From assembly GCA_030248215.1 (NCBI GenBank), contig JASANG010001502.1:1-64000 (forward strand): a stretch of 64,000 bases of DNA. Reading direction: 5' to 3'. The notes beneath the pieces are model-generated. The model worked only from the letters and a program-made list of their open reading frames with translations. It had not been told where the DNA came from and searched no databases. A program made the position numbers and the translations under genes. Positions 33,101 to 48,100 of this stretch are shown in pieces (within the stretch, counting starts at the first letter, position 1; the number at the start of each line of letters is the position of its first letter). The stretch comes from Enoplolaimus lenunculus. Lineage: Eukaryota > Nematoda > Enoplea > Enoplida > Thoracostomopsidae.

Positions 33101-36100
33101 TCTGAGTTAATAACAGCAAACATTAAGTCGCTTTGAGTTAATTCAATTCCGGGTGAGTTGCTCAATTCAGAATGAGTTCAATCATTCTAGATTTCGCAGT
33201 TCTGATCTTAAAATTTGCACAAACGTAGGACAAAACAAATGCCCCAAATGCGCTAAAGTTTAACCTCACTGTTTAGTTCGATAGCTAAAAGAGCGATTAC
33301 AGGGCGTAAGCGGCAGTAAAAATAACGGAAGGAAACGGATAGTGACCAAAATAACTAAAACGGAAAACGGATATTGAAGTATAAAAGTTTCAAAGGTTAG
33401 CTATTTTTATGCCAACACAATTGAGGCATGAAAATATTCACGGTTTTCTAATATTTTCAAGAAAAAATAACGGATTGTAATTTTTAAGATTTTGGAAAAA
33501 TTTCGTAATTTTTATTTCATTTCGAACAATTCATGCACCATATCTGCAATGAAAAATTACGGAGATATACACTTGATTTATAACTAATTTTCAGCGTACA
33601 AGTAACACAATTTCTGTTATGCCAATAACGGAAACGGACACCGATTTCTATCGAATATGGAACCGGAAACGGATATCCGGTTACACCCTGATAATTACCA
33701 ACTGGTAATTAGTGCTACGTGCTTGGAGGTAAAATGAAACATCATGCTGATGCTGCACATCGGTTAAAATACTGACGCATATGTAGTGCCTTCATATACA
33801 GCAGCAGTGAAACATGAAAAAACCAAGATACATAAGTTAAATGTTGAGGTTCTTATAAGGCATAAGTCTGAAAACTCGGCAGCTAATTGTGAGGCGGCGT
33901 GGCTCAGTGGTAGCGTGTTGGACTGAGTATCTGTCGGTCATGGGACCGGGACCTCGTAAGAAAGCCCTCATTTTCAGCTGCACGAACACAGAACTAAAAC
34001 CATCGTACACTAGCGTACCTAACTTATCACATAACACCAAGCTAAAATGCTAGTTTCAAATCAAACTTACGAATACTGCATTACTGCTACACGGTGAATG
34101 TTTGGCGATAATGTCAGTTCGTCAACCATTGACAACAAAAATTGTTTTGTTTTCTGAAAATCTTCTTGTCGGCTGCCAGAAGTATCGATTATGAACAAAA
34201 AATCCGCTGTACAGCCTTAACAAAATGAGTTTATTCACTGATTGTCACGAAATTATATGCTCAGTAACTTGGGTAAAAGTTCTAAACTCTTCACTGTTGG
34301 AGGATTGATTTGAAATCTCTTTTGGCTCATGTAGGTACTTTGATAGTATTTTGTCTGCTTATAGGCCCCATATCAAATTCTAAAATGCGTATTTGTAATT
34401 AAGCTTAGGCTTAGAATGCGTCTTGCTCATTTTTCCATACAGGCTGACACATTTGGCTTAGAAACCGTTTTCCTAAACCTTAGCCGACACCTATTAAGCC
34501 AGTCTGGACAAATGCACAAGAGGCCCCGATTGTTCGGTAATCAGGATTCGATCTGCGCATTGTTTAGCAGTGGGCTTACAATTATGACTGGAAGTATAAT
34601 TCCACTGTTCTGTTAAAGAAAATGTAATTTTAAACAATATTCAAATAATTATATAATTGTATTTTGTTCCGAACTCAGGCTTGCAATTTTCATTCGTCAA
34701 CTGATCGTTAAGTATAACAACGCTCTCGTTTCGAAATAATAATCGAGAAACAAAAGCAAATCTTTACTGGGCAAAGATTTATATTAACATAGAATATATA
34801 TTAATATTCTCGGAAACTGTTCAGAGCGCGGAACCGAAGACTTTTACTACGAGATGTGCCGTTGCTCTTTACCAACTACAGTTGCAGCCAGAGTGTAACC
34901 GGATATGTGTTTCCGTTTATGCTAAAAACCGCTGTCCGTTTCCGTTTCCGTTATAGAAATACAGGACTTTCTGTTATTATTTGCTCAAAATTTAATGTGT
35001 AAATCACGTATATATCACGCATTATTTAATTACGGATATGCTGCAATTATTCAACATGGACTAGAAATTGTGAAATTCATACAAAATCTTGTCATAGGGA
35101 CACGGTAGTGTCTCCTATAATATGTTTCGTGCAAGTTTATTGCTAGACACTTTTTTGATTTTAAAACCATAGCTGTGAGGATTACAAAAAAATTTTTGCA
35201 CCTAAATATGTGTAATGATGCGCCACATACATGCTGAAAGTTTCGTGTCTTTACTTTACTTGCACGTCTTGAAATTTAATAAAAACCGACGAACTTTACG
35301 CAAAAACTTCGGCGATTTTGAGTCAGAATACGGTTTTTACGCAACACGAAGGAACAGACAAGTAAAGAGAAACGCTAAATTTAGTATGTATAGGCCGCTT
35401 ACCTGTTCGTGACCCTGCAATGAATTCTTCAATTTTAAGCTGCAACTTCAACCAAAAACTGGTGAATCTTTTTTCCGAAGAAACGTATTTGTGCACGAGT
35501 GTTTGAAATAACTACTGAATGCAGCCGCTATATACTTCGGCAAAATAAACAACAGATTACAGTGTATAGAATAGCTTATTAATTGTTCACAGATGATTTT
35601 TAATTCTAAAATATTTAAAGTGCAATCATTCATGACGATAGCTCCAAATTCGTTATCGTATTGTAATAATGTAACAACATAGCTAGTATATTGCAAATGG
35701 AACAGGAGCACGTGAAAGTTTATAATCGCTGGCCCACGTGTGGTTTCATATATTGATTTATTTTTGTGACTATGCTTTCCGGCAAAATGAAAGATGCTAA
35801 AAACAGTGAATTGTACAACAAAATGGCTAAATCGCGAGAATATATTCTTCAAAGGCTTGTCGACATTCGTCATGGGCAACAGTTAGCCGACTCTAAGGAA
35901 GCGGAAGCTCAAGTGGGTTTTCCAGTTATGTATTTAACAGTTTTTGTTGTCAACGTCATAAGTTTCAGTGCGTTAACAATGACGTATTATACCGTCTTTT
36001 TGCCATAGGGGAATTTTTGTAGCATCTAGAACCTAATATGGAATATAAGGTCTGCCTTTGTTTGTATATTACGTTTAATTGCAAGAATTAACCTGCGGAT

Positions 36101-39100
36101 GTTTCAAATTTGTATTTCACGTTCGTATATGCGGATGTCTTCCTGTTCTCGTTTCCAAGCGTTAAAGTTTGTTCGCGGTGAATTCAGACGTCGGTTTGCA
36201 GGCTAATTAATCCGGAATTATAAAATATTGGAATCGTAAAGTGGAAAAATACCGAAACCTGAACCGGATCAAGAAAACGAAAAGTACTTGTTACGAAAAA
36301 ATTCATTTGAAAGCTATTTCATCGCTTTTAATGGTGTAGACACCGTTCAGAATGCCAAAATCCGGAAACAAATGCAGTACCTGGGAAACGTATGACAAAT
36401 TAAGGAGTGTAACACAAATTGAAAATTATGGCAATAAACACGCTCAGACAGTTTTAGAAAAATAAGTATAAAAGAATAATATGCCAATTTTTGTTAAATT
36501 TTTGGGCCATGTTACTTTAAGGAGCGCCCAGGTTTCTGGTGGGTCCATAAAGAGTAGGTTTAGATTCTAGATTACATTTTTTGCTTAGGCTTAGACGCAG
36601 GCTTAGGAACATAAAATTTACAATGCTTAGGCTTAGTCTTAGAGTTCGAAATACGCTTAATCTACTGTTACGCCCCTTAAAGCAACATTGGCCAATTTTT
36701 GAAAGAGAAATACTTTCAATACCGAAATTACAGGAAACATTTAACACTAATATTGACCAATGTATACAGGTTCAGATCAGTGTCATAAATCTCGCTAATG
36801 CAGCCATGTTAATATTCTCAATAATACTGTTTGCAAACAACAGCAGCGTTAGCTCGATGTTTTATATTGGGAAATGCGTTATTTAAGTGATAACGGTACA
36901 AAAAATCAGAATAACTGACAGCACTTCCCGGTATTTTCTGTAGGAACCAGTGGTCGTTCGTACATATCTAGCCAATCAAAATGTAAAATAAATGAATAAA
37001 TGACGGAATTGTTGGAAGGAATAAACCAACTGCTAAATTTAGCCTGATACAGGCATGCTGTCCAAATGTGGCTTAAGTTTTAGACTATTTTTTCAAAATA
37101 TCTGGCAAGTTAGAATACCGGAGGCGGATGTCGATTTTTCGACGGAGCCGCATATCCGGTTCATCTCTGATGTATAGTTAGTACTCGATATATTATGTGA
37201 AGTAGAATCTGTGGAAACGGGATGCAGGCAGTTCTTCATGTGTTCTTTACTTTTCAGGTGCTGCATCTGTTTACATGGGTTTGGAAGCAGCGGCGAAGGT
37301 TTTAGCGAAATGTATTGTAAATGAAACTGTTCAGGTTGTTAATTATAGGTAACTGATTTTAATTATATTTTGAGAGCATATTTTGAGTTATGTCCATAAC
37401 CTAATTGTTTTCTTGCTAGGTTTACATAGCGAAATTTTGTTTGCGCTACCCTGTAACTGCAGTATGTTAAGCTTTCTATGTATGCACGCTCAATTATAGT
37501 GTTAATAATTTTAGATATGGTGATGAATTTGGTACGCTAGCCGACAATGCATTGAAATCCACATACAACGTCGGAGTGATTGGATACAATGTTGCTCATT
37601 TAGGACCGAAAGTGATTATAAAAAGAACGGCCAAGAAAACTGGGCTGGGAATTCTGCAGGATTTGGATAGACAAGCCAAGCGGTCTAAGCAAGCGGCAAT
37701 CACAGAAACCTTTACTACAGCGGTGGCATGGTTTACTTTTTTGTATGCCATAGGTGGAACGTTTTTAATTTTACGCGATTTGACCGAAGTAGCATAGTTT
37801 TAGTTGCTGATATTTTTTATACTGGTGTCAATTTGCATAATACTGTAGTATTTTTGCTGTAACTGCATTATGGGCTAATAACATCATTTTTCCAGCCTGA
37901 GTTATGTTCAAAAATGTTTTCACTGTTTGTTGTGTAAAAGAGGCAAATGGCAATTCAATCTCCAAAATAAAACGTTTAATTAACACTTTTGTGGTGTTAA
38001 ACGACGGTTAGGCAGGGTGTAAACGGATAGTAATAATAACGGAAACGGAAATAGATAGTGATCGAAATAACGTAACCGGAAAATGGATATTGAGGTATAA
38101 GTTTCAAAGATGTTTTAGTTTTGGCCAAAAAAAAAAAGGGGGGCAAAAATGCAGGGGGCTTTCCAAAAATTCCAAAAAAAAAGGAGGCGCTCAAAAATAT
38201 CTTAGATTTTGGGTGTATTTAGCAATTTTTATTTCATTTCGAACCATTTTAACATATCTGTAATGAAAATTGACAGTTATGTTCGTGATTTTTAACTAAT
38301 TTCGAACGTAAAAACAACAAACCTCTATTATTTCTATAAAGAAACGAACATCGATTTTTGCCGCAAACGGATATCTGGTTACACGCTGTGGTTAGGTAAT
38401 AGCGAATTTCGTTCTTATGTTCATTCTGCTATAACAAAGACAATCTTTGAGTCTGTCGTTGAATAATATACTTTTCAGACTGCACATAATTTGTTAGATA
38501 GAAGGAGGGGAAATAAAATATTCGTAGTTGGGGTGCGCCACCTGTCACTCCCTTCAGTACCTACTTGCGACCTTGGCAGCCGCAGCTGACTTGCATATCA
38601 CTGCATTTTATTATCTTTATAAAACTGTGCGATTTTTTTCTACAAAACACGGGTAGAGTTCAAAATTTATAAAGCTTCATCCCGGATAACCGAATAGAAG
38701 ACAGGTTGACTGGAGTACTGAGAGAACCGCAATATGACGCTTATATTTAGGCTTTACTTACACGTAAACTTGGGTTTATACTTAGGCTTATTTGTCAGGT
38801 TCTTACACTTAACATGTTTCGCCGTTACTGTCCAGAGCAGGTGCCAACTAACGGATGGATTCCGATTGTAGCTATACTATTTCAGTTTGCCAATTTCTCC
38901 AAACTAGAAGCTGCATAAATGGCGGGTTCTATGTGAAACGTTTCTGTATGTTGCATGTTGTTATTTTCGCAATTTACCTGCGTGTTTATTTTGTATTGTG
39001 TTTCTGAGTTTTACACAGTTAAATTTGCAATTTGTCATTTTAAAATTTGTCTGCGTGTTCATGTTAGTAAATTTAAAGTTGAAAATTATAAGCGAGTGAT

Positions 39101-42100
39101 TAGGATAATTGTCAGATATCTGATTCAACCGCCTTGCGTCGGTATTTAAAAATTGGTCTTGTAAAGGTTTGAAACTAGAAGTTAAAGTGCCCCGATAGGG
39201 CCATGAAAAAAGAATATGTTTCCAAACCAAGCCAGAAGAAATTTGTAAAGTGTAGAAACAAGTTGAAATAAATTTTTCTTTTTGAGCTAATTGGTAGTCA
39301 AATGGCAAAAATGCCCTAAATCCTGCTGACCATGTGGTATTTGCAACTGAAACATATTCGCTGCTTTTACATAGTGTAAACCAGAAAACCATTCAATAAA
39401 TACTTCCGACATTGGCGAAAAACGACCTCCGGTTCCGGTAGAATTTTGCCAGGTATGTAACTTTAAACCAGTTTTGAAAAGTTCAGTTGACGAGATTTCC
39501 CAACCAGATAGCTTAAAACGATTTTTGCCAACACTTTTCAGATTATTGCTAAAAATAGCAAACTTAAAATCATTTAGATACCTAATTCTGTTTCACGTCT
39601 GGCTAAAGCAAAGTTAGTTGTCGCCGGACTGCCGTTTTTTTCACCGTATGTTAAACGTTTGTGAAAAAGATAAGTGAAAAGAAAAAACGGATAATGACCA
39701 AAATAACGAAAACAAAATAACGGTAAATATTCACCGAGGTTTCTAATAAACTTTTAGTTTTGGATGATTTTCGTTATTTTGATTAATTACGGAACAAATG
39801 CAGCCTATACGTAGCGATAAATTTTCCCGATTTGGACTTCATTTAGAACTAATTTTGAGCATACAAACAGCTAAATTTTCGGTATTTTTGTAACGCAAAT
39901 GGACATCGGATTTTATGAAATGGATATATCCGGTTCAAAACCTTCTTCTTATCGCTTTTCGGATTTAATCGAGCCGTATAATTTTGAATTTATTTAGTAA
40001 CATTTTTAGCGCTCTAACTGTATCTAATGATTGATGCCTGCAGTAAAAAATGGAAAGTTCTGTTTTTAGAATTTTTGACGAAGACAGTTCAAGGACGGAG
40101 ACCAATTACTATGAACCGTCCAAATTGTATGCACACGTAGCATTATTGTTCAACACAGCGAATATGTTTCAGTTGCAAATACCACATGGTCAGCAGGATT
40201 TAGGGCATTTTTGCCATTTGACTACCAATTAGCTCAAAAAGAAAAATTTATTTCAACTTGTTTCTACACTTTACAAATTTCTTCTGGCTTGGTTTGGAAA
40301 CATATTCTTTTTTCATGGCCCTATCGGGGCACTTTAACTTCTAGTAAAAAAATTACGGTTCATTCGCTATTTTTTAATTTAATTGTTCCTGAAATAAGAT
40401 TTAGGCTAATTTTGAGAAGAATGGTAAATGTATAATATATATTCTGAATGTTTTCCTTAAATAAGCATTTTTATTTAAATTTTTAATAAAAATATTCTGC
40501 TCGGTCTCATTTTTTAAATTGTAATTAAATAATCTGTATATATAATTCTCCGTTTCATAATAAATGTTGTTGTAATAGTTATTTATAACAAAAACGTATA
40601 AAACAAACTTTTCAATTCGATTCTAAATAATTTAATATTTAAAAAAGGGAAAAATTTAAAAAAATTTTGCCTGATAACTTCGGTTTATTTTGGGCCAGAA
40701 AAAAAAAAGATAAACAGCAGCAAAAAAAAAATACAACATTATACACAATAAATCTATAAATACAAAACAACCAAGAAATAAAACAAAAAAATAATAGATA
40801 CATATATATACCCAAACAACATTCATACTCGAAATTATAAAACAATCCACCATAAAATAAATCAATTAACTCAAATAAATCTACAAAAACAAAATTACAA
40901 GAAAAAAACTCACCTTATCACACATAGCTATATCAAAATCAACTAATTTAAAAAAATAGCAACAAATATCATCACTAAAACAACCATTAGATCTAACAAA
41001 AACAATTATAAAATAACTACTATATACAAAAAAAAAACAACAATATATACAAATAAACAAATACATACTAACACAACTCTCCAACAAAATCCCCTACAAA
41101 AAACAAACACAAAAGAATAAAAATTAAACCAATATAAAAAACACAACAAAAAAAAACAAATATAAAAAAACCCACAAACAACCCCACAAAACCTACAGCC
41201 CGAATAGGTATAAAATTGAATACGGAATCGTTCATTGAGCTTTATCAGACTAAACGCACAGTATGTCAACTCAGAACTAAAAACAGCTTTCGAATAAACC
41301 AACGAAGCAATTTTTGCGCGAAATCGACACCTATAAAAAGACTCTACCGTATTCTTATGGCGTTCAAATATATTTGTGAACACATCTATCAATTGTGCTT
41401 ATTGGTTCCAGAAAGTTCAGAAGGCTGGTTTGGCCAATTTATGGTGAACGAAAACAAGCCAGCGAAGCGAGAAAGAATCCAAACGCCATTTTAGTGATAA
41501 TTAATCAACATGAAATTTTGGTTTTCAGTCGCTCCGGCTGACTGTGATATACAATACCTGCTCGTCGGGCGCACTTGTCACTTGTGTCATATTTACTGTT
41601 GGCTCTGGGGTGACAGCCTGAAAATAGGTATAAAATTGAATACGGAATCGTTCATTGAGCTTTATCAGACTAAACGCACAGTATGTCAACTCAGAACTAA
41701 AAACAGCTTTCGAATAAACCAACGAAGCAATTTTTGCGCGAAACCGACACCTATAAAAAGACTCTACCGTATTCTTATGGCGTTCAAATATATTTGTGAA
41801 CACATCTATCAATTGTGCTTACTTGTTCAATTTCAGGGTCTTCACAAGCCAAGATATTGTCTCCCATCCAATGAAGCGCCGCTATGGGTTGAGGAACACT
41901 GTTATAAATTCGTTCTTCGCTAGTAATTTCAAGCATTCCTTCTCTGAAAAATAAAATTTAAATAACAGCCATGACTGTAGTTCCCTTTTTTATACGTGAA
42001 TATTTTTGATTTCAGATGACGATTAGAGTAGAATGAAAACACTTATTCGCTCTCTGAGTTGATTAATAATCAACTCATCGGATTTTACAGTGTAGTGCGC

Positions 42101-45100
42101 ATAAACCAAGTAATTGTTCAACACAGCATTTCATAAACATAGCTCACTCTATTGACCAAAATAAGAAGTGGGAGACAGATATTTTTGGCCTCTCCAGAGG
42201 GTACCTCCCCTGATATTCAGATACGGACTGTTATTTTCTAATTATAAGGGTCTAAGCACTCTGGAACCAGCGGAACGCATAACGGTGGAATTGTGCATTC
42301 TGTTACCAATACACTTGACAAAGTTACAATGTACGTGAGGCGCGGCATAGTACTGTAGGGAACCGAATAAGAGGGGTGACTGATATTTATCTGGCCTCTC
42401 CAGAGGGTACCCGCGTTGTTATTTGGTTTCGGACTGTTATTTATTTTTAACCCACTCCGCCACCCTTCGTTACTGATATATATCCGGTACTGCAACTATC
42501 CGTTGAATTAAACGTTTATTTGTCTTGCGTCAATAGATTGAGGGATCATGCAAGGTTATACTTAGGAATGTACTTTCAAAATTTAAGTACGCCTTAAGGA
42601 TTCGAACTCAATTTTTTTTGGTTCTGCAGTCATTTATGCACTACAATTAGGAATAACTGACGTTCTTGGACTCTAATTAGGACTTAGGGACTCTATCCGC
42701 TTACTGATTCTTGTTAGGGATGCGGAATCTTATTGACTGCCAATAATTTAAAGTACCAAAAAATCCGGAGAGTATAGGGTTCGTAGTGCGCTCAGTACCT
42801 TAAGGGTTACTAAAATTACATTTGGCTTCTGGTCCACTTTGCTTTCGAGGTTTCTTTCGCTTATTATAGTGTATGCGTTCTTACATGGAAGTATGATTGC
42901 TAATTCCAATTGCAAACACTCGAACTCTAGGCAGACTGCTAACTGCATTGGCAAATTCTGCAAACTCGTCACCGCTCACGCCATCAGTTATCACAATGAC
43001 GTTTGTAGTGACGTCATCTCGTCGGTCTTCAAGTACAACTAAGGACTGGTTGAGTGCAAATCCGGTACGAGTTACACCTGAAAAAGCTTGGATTGACAAC
43101 GAACTTTTAGACGTGAACGCAATATCCGAAAGTGATCTTTACAACTTGCATTCCCAATTGCGATAGGTATGCATTGAAGACCTACTGTAATGAGCCGAAT
43201 AAGAGGGGGGGCTGATATTTATTTGGCCACTCCAGAGGGCCCCCCTTGTTATTCGGTTACGGACTGTGATTTATTTTTAACCCGCCTTCCGCCATGCTTC
43301 CCTACTGATATATCCGGTATTGCAACTATTCGTTGAATTAAGCGTTGTTTGCCTTGCATCAAAAGCTTGAGCGATAATGCAAGGTTGTACTTTGGATTGT
43401 TATTTTCAAAACTTAAGTACGCTTTAAGTTTAGAACTCAACTTTATTTGGCTCTGGAGTCATTTATGCGCTACAATTTGGGATAATTGTCATTTATGGAC
43501 TCTAATTAGGGTTTAGTTAGTGACTCTATCCGCTTACGGACTCTTATTAATGGGGACCCCTCTTATTCGGGCAATACAGTAAACATCTTACACTTTATGT
43601 TTGAAGCAAGGAGACATCTTCATTTTGACCTAAGGCGAGTGGCCTAGATGACTAATTTAATCTCTGATTTGTTGCTATACGAAATTTGGCGGAAGTACGG
43701 AATGTGAACCCCTAGGATTTTGATAAAAAGTTATTTATTAAATAGATGTCGACGAGCTGAATTCAACGGTACCGTTTTTATGGCTACGTGACCAACGGTT
43801 CAAAAGTTATGGCCCTCGAAATTATGCCGCAGATATGCACAGATTGGAACAGGAAGTATCTATCAGTCACATGTTTGTAAAACATAAGGTTAACCGGGTT
43901 TATTCCTTACACAAATTTGATTATTGTTTGTACATGTTTCATATGGTAAAAAGTTAAAATTTAAGGGGCAACAACTATTGAACCGGGGATCCTGCAGCGC
44001 TAAAAATGACACCGCTGAACTCAGAGCGTCGAAATCTATAAAATGAACTAGTTTATATTAAATTCCAAGGGGGTCCATTTTCCGTACCTCCGCCCGAATT
44101 TTTTTCTGTTAAAACAAGCAAATAATTGTTGCGATTGCCGAATTATACTGGTTTGTTGCAAATTACTACGTTAAAAGTTCAACTTAAACAAACTCAAACT
44201 AACCCCATGTGAACAGAATATTGTTTATCTCGTCAATCAGTTCTTCTGTAGAAGTAAAGTTATCAAACGAAAATTTCAATCCGCTTCGACTTTTTGATCT
44301 GAAATGTGTTGTCTAAGACCCGTTAAAAATCTACATAAGTTGGGACGTAAGTGCAATTTGGTAAAAAATTCTAAATAAGTTACCAAACTTTTACACTTAC
44401 TGGAAAATGCGATGTTTACAGAATGCTCATTTTTCTAGCTTAACCACCTTGCCTCGGACCCGTAGACAGAAAGGGGGCCAGGAGGGCTCAGCCCCGGTCA
44501 CCCTGGAAAAAGTCTAGCCCCTAGAAAAATTTCAAATTTGATTATAAATTATCGAAAACTGTATGCTGCATTTAACAAATTTTAGTTCAACTACTAAATT
44601 ATCAGTTATAGTAATTCATCAATTTTGCTGACAATCGATGGGGCTTATGTTACTTTAAGGGGCATCCAGGTTTCTGGTGGGTCCATAAAAGAGTAGGTTT
44701 AGACTCTAGATTACATTTTTTGCTTAGGATTTAGGCTTAGGCTTAGGAACACGTTTTTGCAACGCTTAGGCTTAGGCTTAAGCATAGGAATGCGCTTTAT
44801 CTACTATTACGCCCCTTAAAGTAACATTGGCCATAGATGGTATACAGACACTCAGATATGTAGCCAGTTCATTCCGATAGACGCCATGAAAGTTTTCAGA
44901 AAATACATGTAACTAATAGGCGGCTAAAATTACTCCAAGGATGGCTCAGTCCCTCGTCTGTTCTGCTTGATGACCAGGCACATAGCCAGCCCACTTTGCT
45001 AGGGGGAGGCTCAATATGTTTCAGAAGGGGGGCACAGGCATTGGCGATAACTTTACAATCAACGCTGAAAATTTTTAATGGGGAGTCAAAATTCTTTCAT

Positions 45101-48100
45101 AGGCGACTGAGCTCTCCCTGACCGCCTTTGGTTACAGGCACGCTGCCGACTCGTAAAATTTTCAACTTACGAGTATTGATATAAGGCAACGCGATCCGAA
45201 CCGAGATCCAATTTTTCAACGAAGCCGGTGATTACAGCGAGTGATGGGTAAAACGAGTTGAGCATGCTGTATGAGGTATCGAGTAAGAACAAATAGTCGG
45301 CTGAGCAATTTGAAAGCTGTCCCGAGTATGTTGTATTTGAATCTTGGGGTTCAGCTAAAATTATTTCGATTCTTAGCTGCTCAACAGACAGTTAGAAGGG
45401 TTCATAGCATTGGTGTGCACCGCACAGGAACCGGACAGCCGGTCATTGGCTGGCCGGTTCACCAGCCGCCAGCCAACCGGCCGGCCAATATTTGCATATT
45501 AGATAAAAAGCTAAAATCATTGTGACATCATTAATTAATATTTTTAATGATATTTTGGTTTCGATTTTAAAACTTTTAGCTGAAATCTGAAATGTTGCTT
45601 ACTGTTATCATTATGCTCAATGCCGCAAAATGCCCAAAATATACAGGTGTAATGTAAGACTAGAGCGGCAGGCAACACTTTTAGGTGTAGGTAAGCCGAA
45701 CACAGTATAATTAAATTTCTAAGCCCAACCAGGTGGAGCTGACACTTGAAGACACGCTGGCAACGCCTTTGGTTATTGTATATAAATAAATTTACGAGGC
45801 TGCCGTCCCCTAAACGTCGTTATTTGATGAAATAATGAATTTAAAATGATTGGTATATCTTCTAGAAACGCAACGATATATACCATTAAAAATGCTTGAT
45901 AGTTTTTTTAAAATTTGTATATTGGTTGGCCGGTGGCCAATGACCGACCGGCCAGCAGAAAAAGTGGTAATTGCACAATACTAGTTCGTAGGAACGGTTT
46001 CAAACAGTTCTGGTGAACATGTTTGGTAGTTGCTTCACAATTGAAAGCCGTCGTTTAAGCTTTTACTTCAATCTGTCAAAACCGGACTGGTTAAGTCAGT
46101 AGGAACGCCATAAAAAACCATATACAGATCTTAATAAATACACTAAAAAGAAAAATTTTACCAGGGGCGAGTCAAACGTTTTTATGGCGCTGTGAATCTC
46201 CCCGACTGACAAATATTTGACAAAATTGGCACTTGTTGTAAAGCTGATTTTGACGCTGTGGCCAATGTAGAACACAAGACCGTAACAGTAGCATAAGCAT
46301 ATTTTTAAACTTAAGCTAACGGTTACTCTATGTAAGAACTTCAGAAAAAACGTTCCACCACTGATCTTTACATTTTGATGCAGTGTGTAACATCCGTCAC
46401 CAGTTGTTCGAAAATTCATTGCCTCCGAATTTGTTAATAAAAACAAATTTTGAATACTGTAATGCTTCCAAAAACTTTGCGCTCGGGTTTTTTTATTTTT
46501 CAACTATGAACAGGACTGAAGATGATTGTTTTGACTCATGAATTGCTAAGTTATTACAGCTGTTACATACACAATTAATTATCAGAAAATAATGGTAAAC
46601 GCTATTATAAGGGGCGAATTATAGAAAATAATATCAAAGTCCTAACCTGCGGCAGTGTCTTCTGGTATTGTTGTTGTTTCTTCAGCTTGAACAAATCCGA
46701 TATAAATCTGCAACAAACGAAAAACAAAAATTACTTTAGAATAAAAATAAACGTTAAGAAAAAGTTCTTTTTGAGTTTTACCACTTTCTAATGATATCCA
46801 ATTGTAAAACTACGGACAAGAACTCGGGAACAATTATTTCCCAATGATGTGAAACAGAAACAGCAAGGTATCCGATCCTTGGTTGGCAACCAAAAGTTTT
46901 TCAAAGACAGGCAGAGTAACTTTTGGCATGAATTATTTTTAACCAACAAGAATCATTAATCGACAGCTTAAGTGTTTAATGTTTACGTTATTATATTTTT
47001 CAGTGTAGGTGATTTTTGTCACTATCCAGAGAAACATTAGCATGCATTGTTTTAACTCAAAAACAAATATAAAGTGTGTGTTTTCCAGTGTCCGGTATTT
47101 TGATTCCAGGTGGGTGTTCCGATAGTTGGCCAATGTAAAGAACAGGGGCGGAACATTATTATAAGCATATTGCTAAGTCTAAGCTTATTAGGTTAAGCTT
47201 GAGAATGAGCATATGCCTAAGCGTAAACCTAAGCCTAAGCCAAGCAAGAAATTAGTCTAAAGCTTAAGCTTAATTTTTTCTAGTCCCATAGAAAAAGGTT
47301 CTGCCTCTGATCTTTACATGTGCTCCATAGTTTTGTTATTTATCCTACTCAATAATGCTAACTGGTAGTATATACTATACCCACTTAAAAATTGGTTCTT
47401 CTGATTGGAACAATCAAAGTTGTACTTGAGAATTTATAGGAAACTGGAATCTTTTTGAAATATCACATTAATCCACCCAGTACGCCTAATTAAAACTGTA
47501 GCTTTAAAATTATAATTATCACTAAACTTACTATAATAACTAGTAAGAAACGCAGTATTGCAGTGCTGTACATTATTGTTCTTCACGTCATTAGCTAAAG
47601 TATGACTAGAAAAGCCACAGTCTTGGCTCAGACTCTGAAATACGTATTTAAACTAGTCAACTTGGTTGCAATATTTACAAGCAGAGTTACAAATTTCATG
47701 CAAAAATATATCAAAATAAATCGTGCTATAGAACAATGTATAAATCTACACAAATTTTTGCAGCACATTAAAATTAAAGATTAATTTGCACGCTTATTTA
47801 AAATCAACTGAAACGTTGCCCAAAATACGTATGTGGTGCGTTTCAACTTTAATTATATTAATAGATATTTTCTTGTTTTCGATAGGGTTTCAAACGAACG
47901 AACGATCGCAGTAAACCATAAAAAATGTATATATTTCTGTGAAAAACCTTGTGGTGATTTTGGAACAGCTTTTTCGGCTAGATATCCGATTTCTTTGCTA
48001 ATCATTGATAGCTACTATGCAGGTTTGTTTGATTTTTAGTTTAAACGTAGGACTTCAATCGATTACTAAAATAGTACAAAACCTGCGAATACAGTTAAAA

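Noticed and set aside
32800-33165. Minus-strand frame at 32800-33165 as the middle exon of the second vWA domain
   Set aside because: The exon at 32251-32157 fits both phases and the fold; this frame does not.
38961-39392. Open frames at 38961-39392 and 40211-40435 as two related genes
   Set aside because: They share residues because they read the two arms of the perfect inverted repeat; no splice-consistent gene was found.
41216-41923. Similar open frames at 41216-41494 and 41510-41923 as paralogous genes
   Set aside because: They read the two copies of one intron; the real exons lie on the opposite strand.
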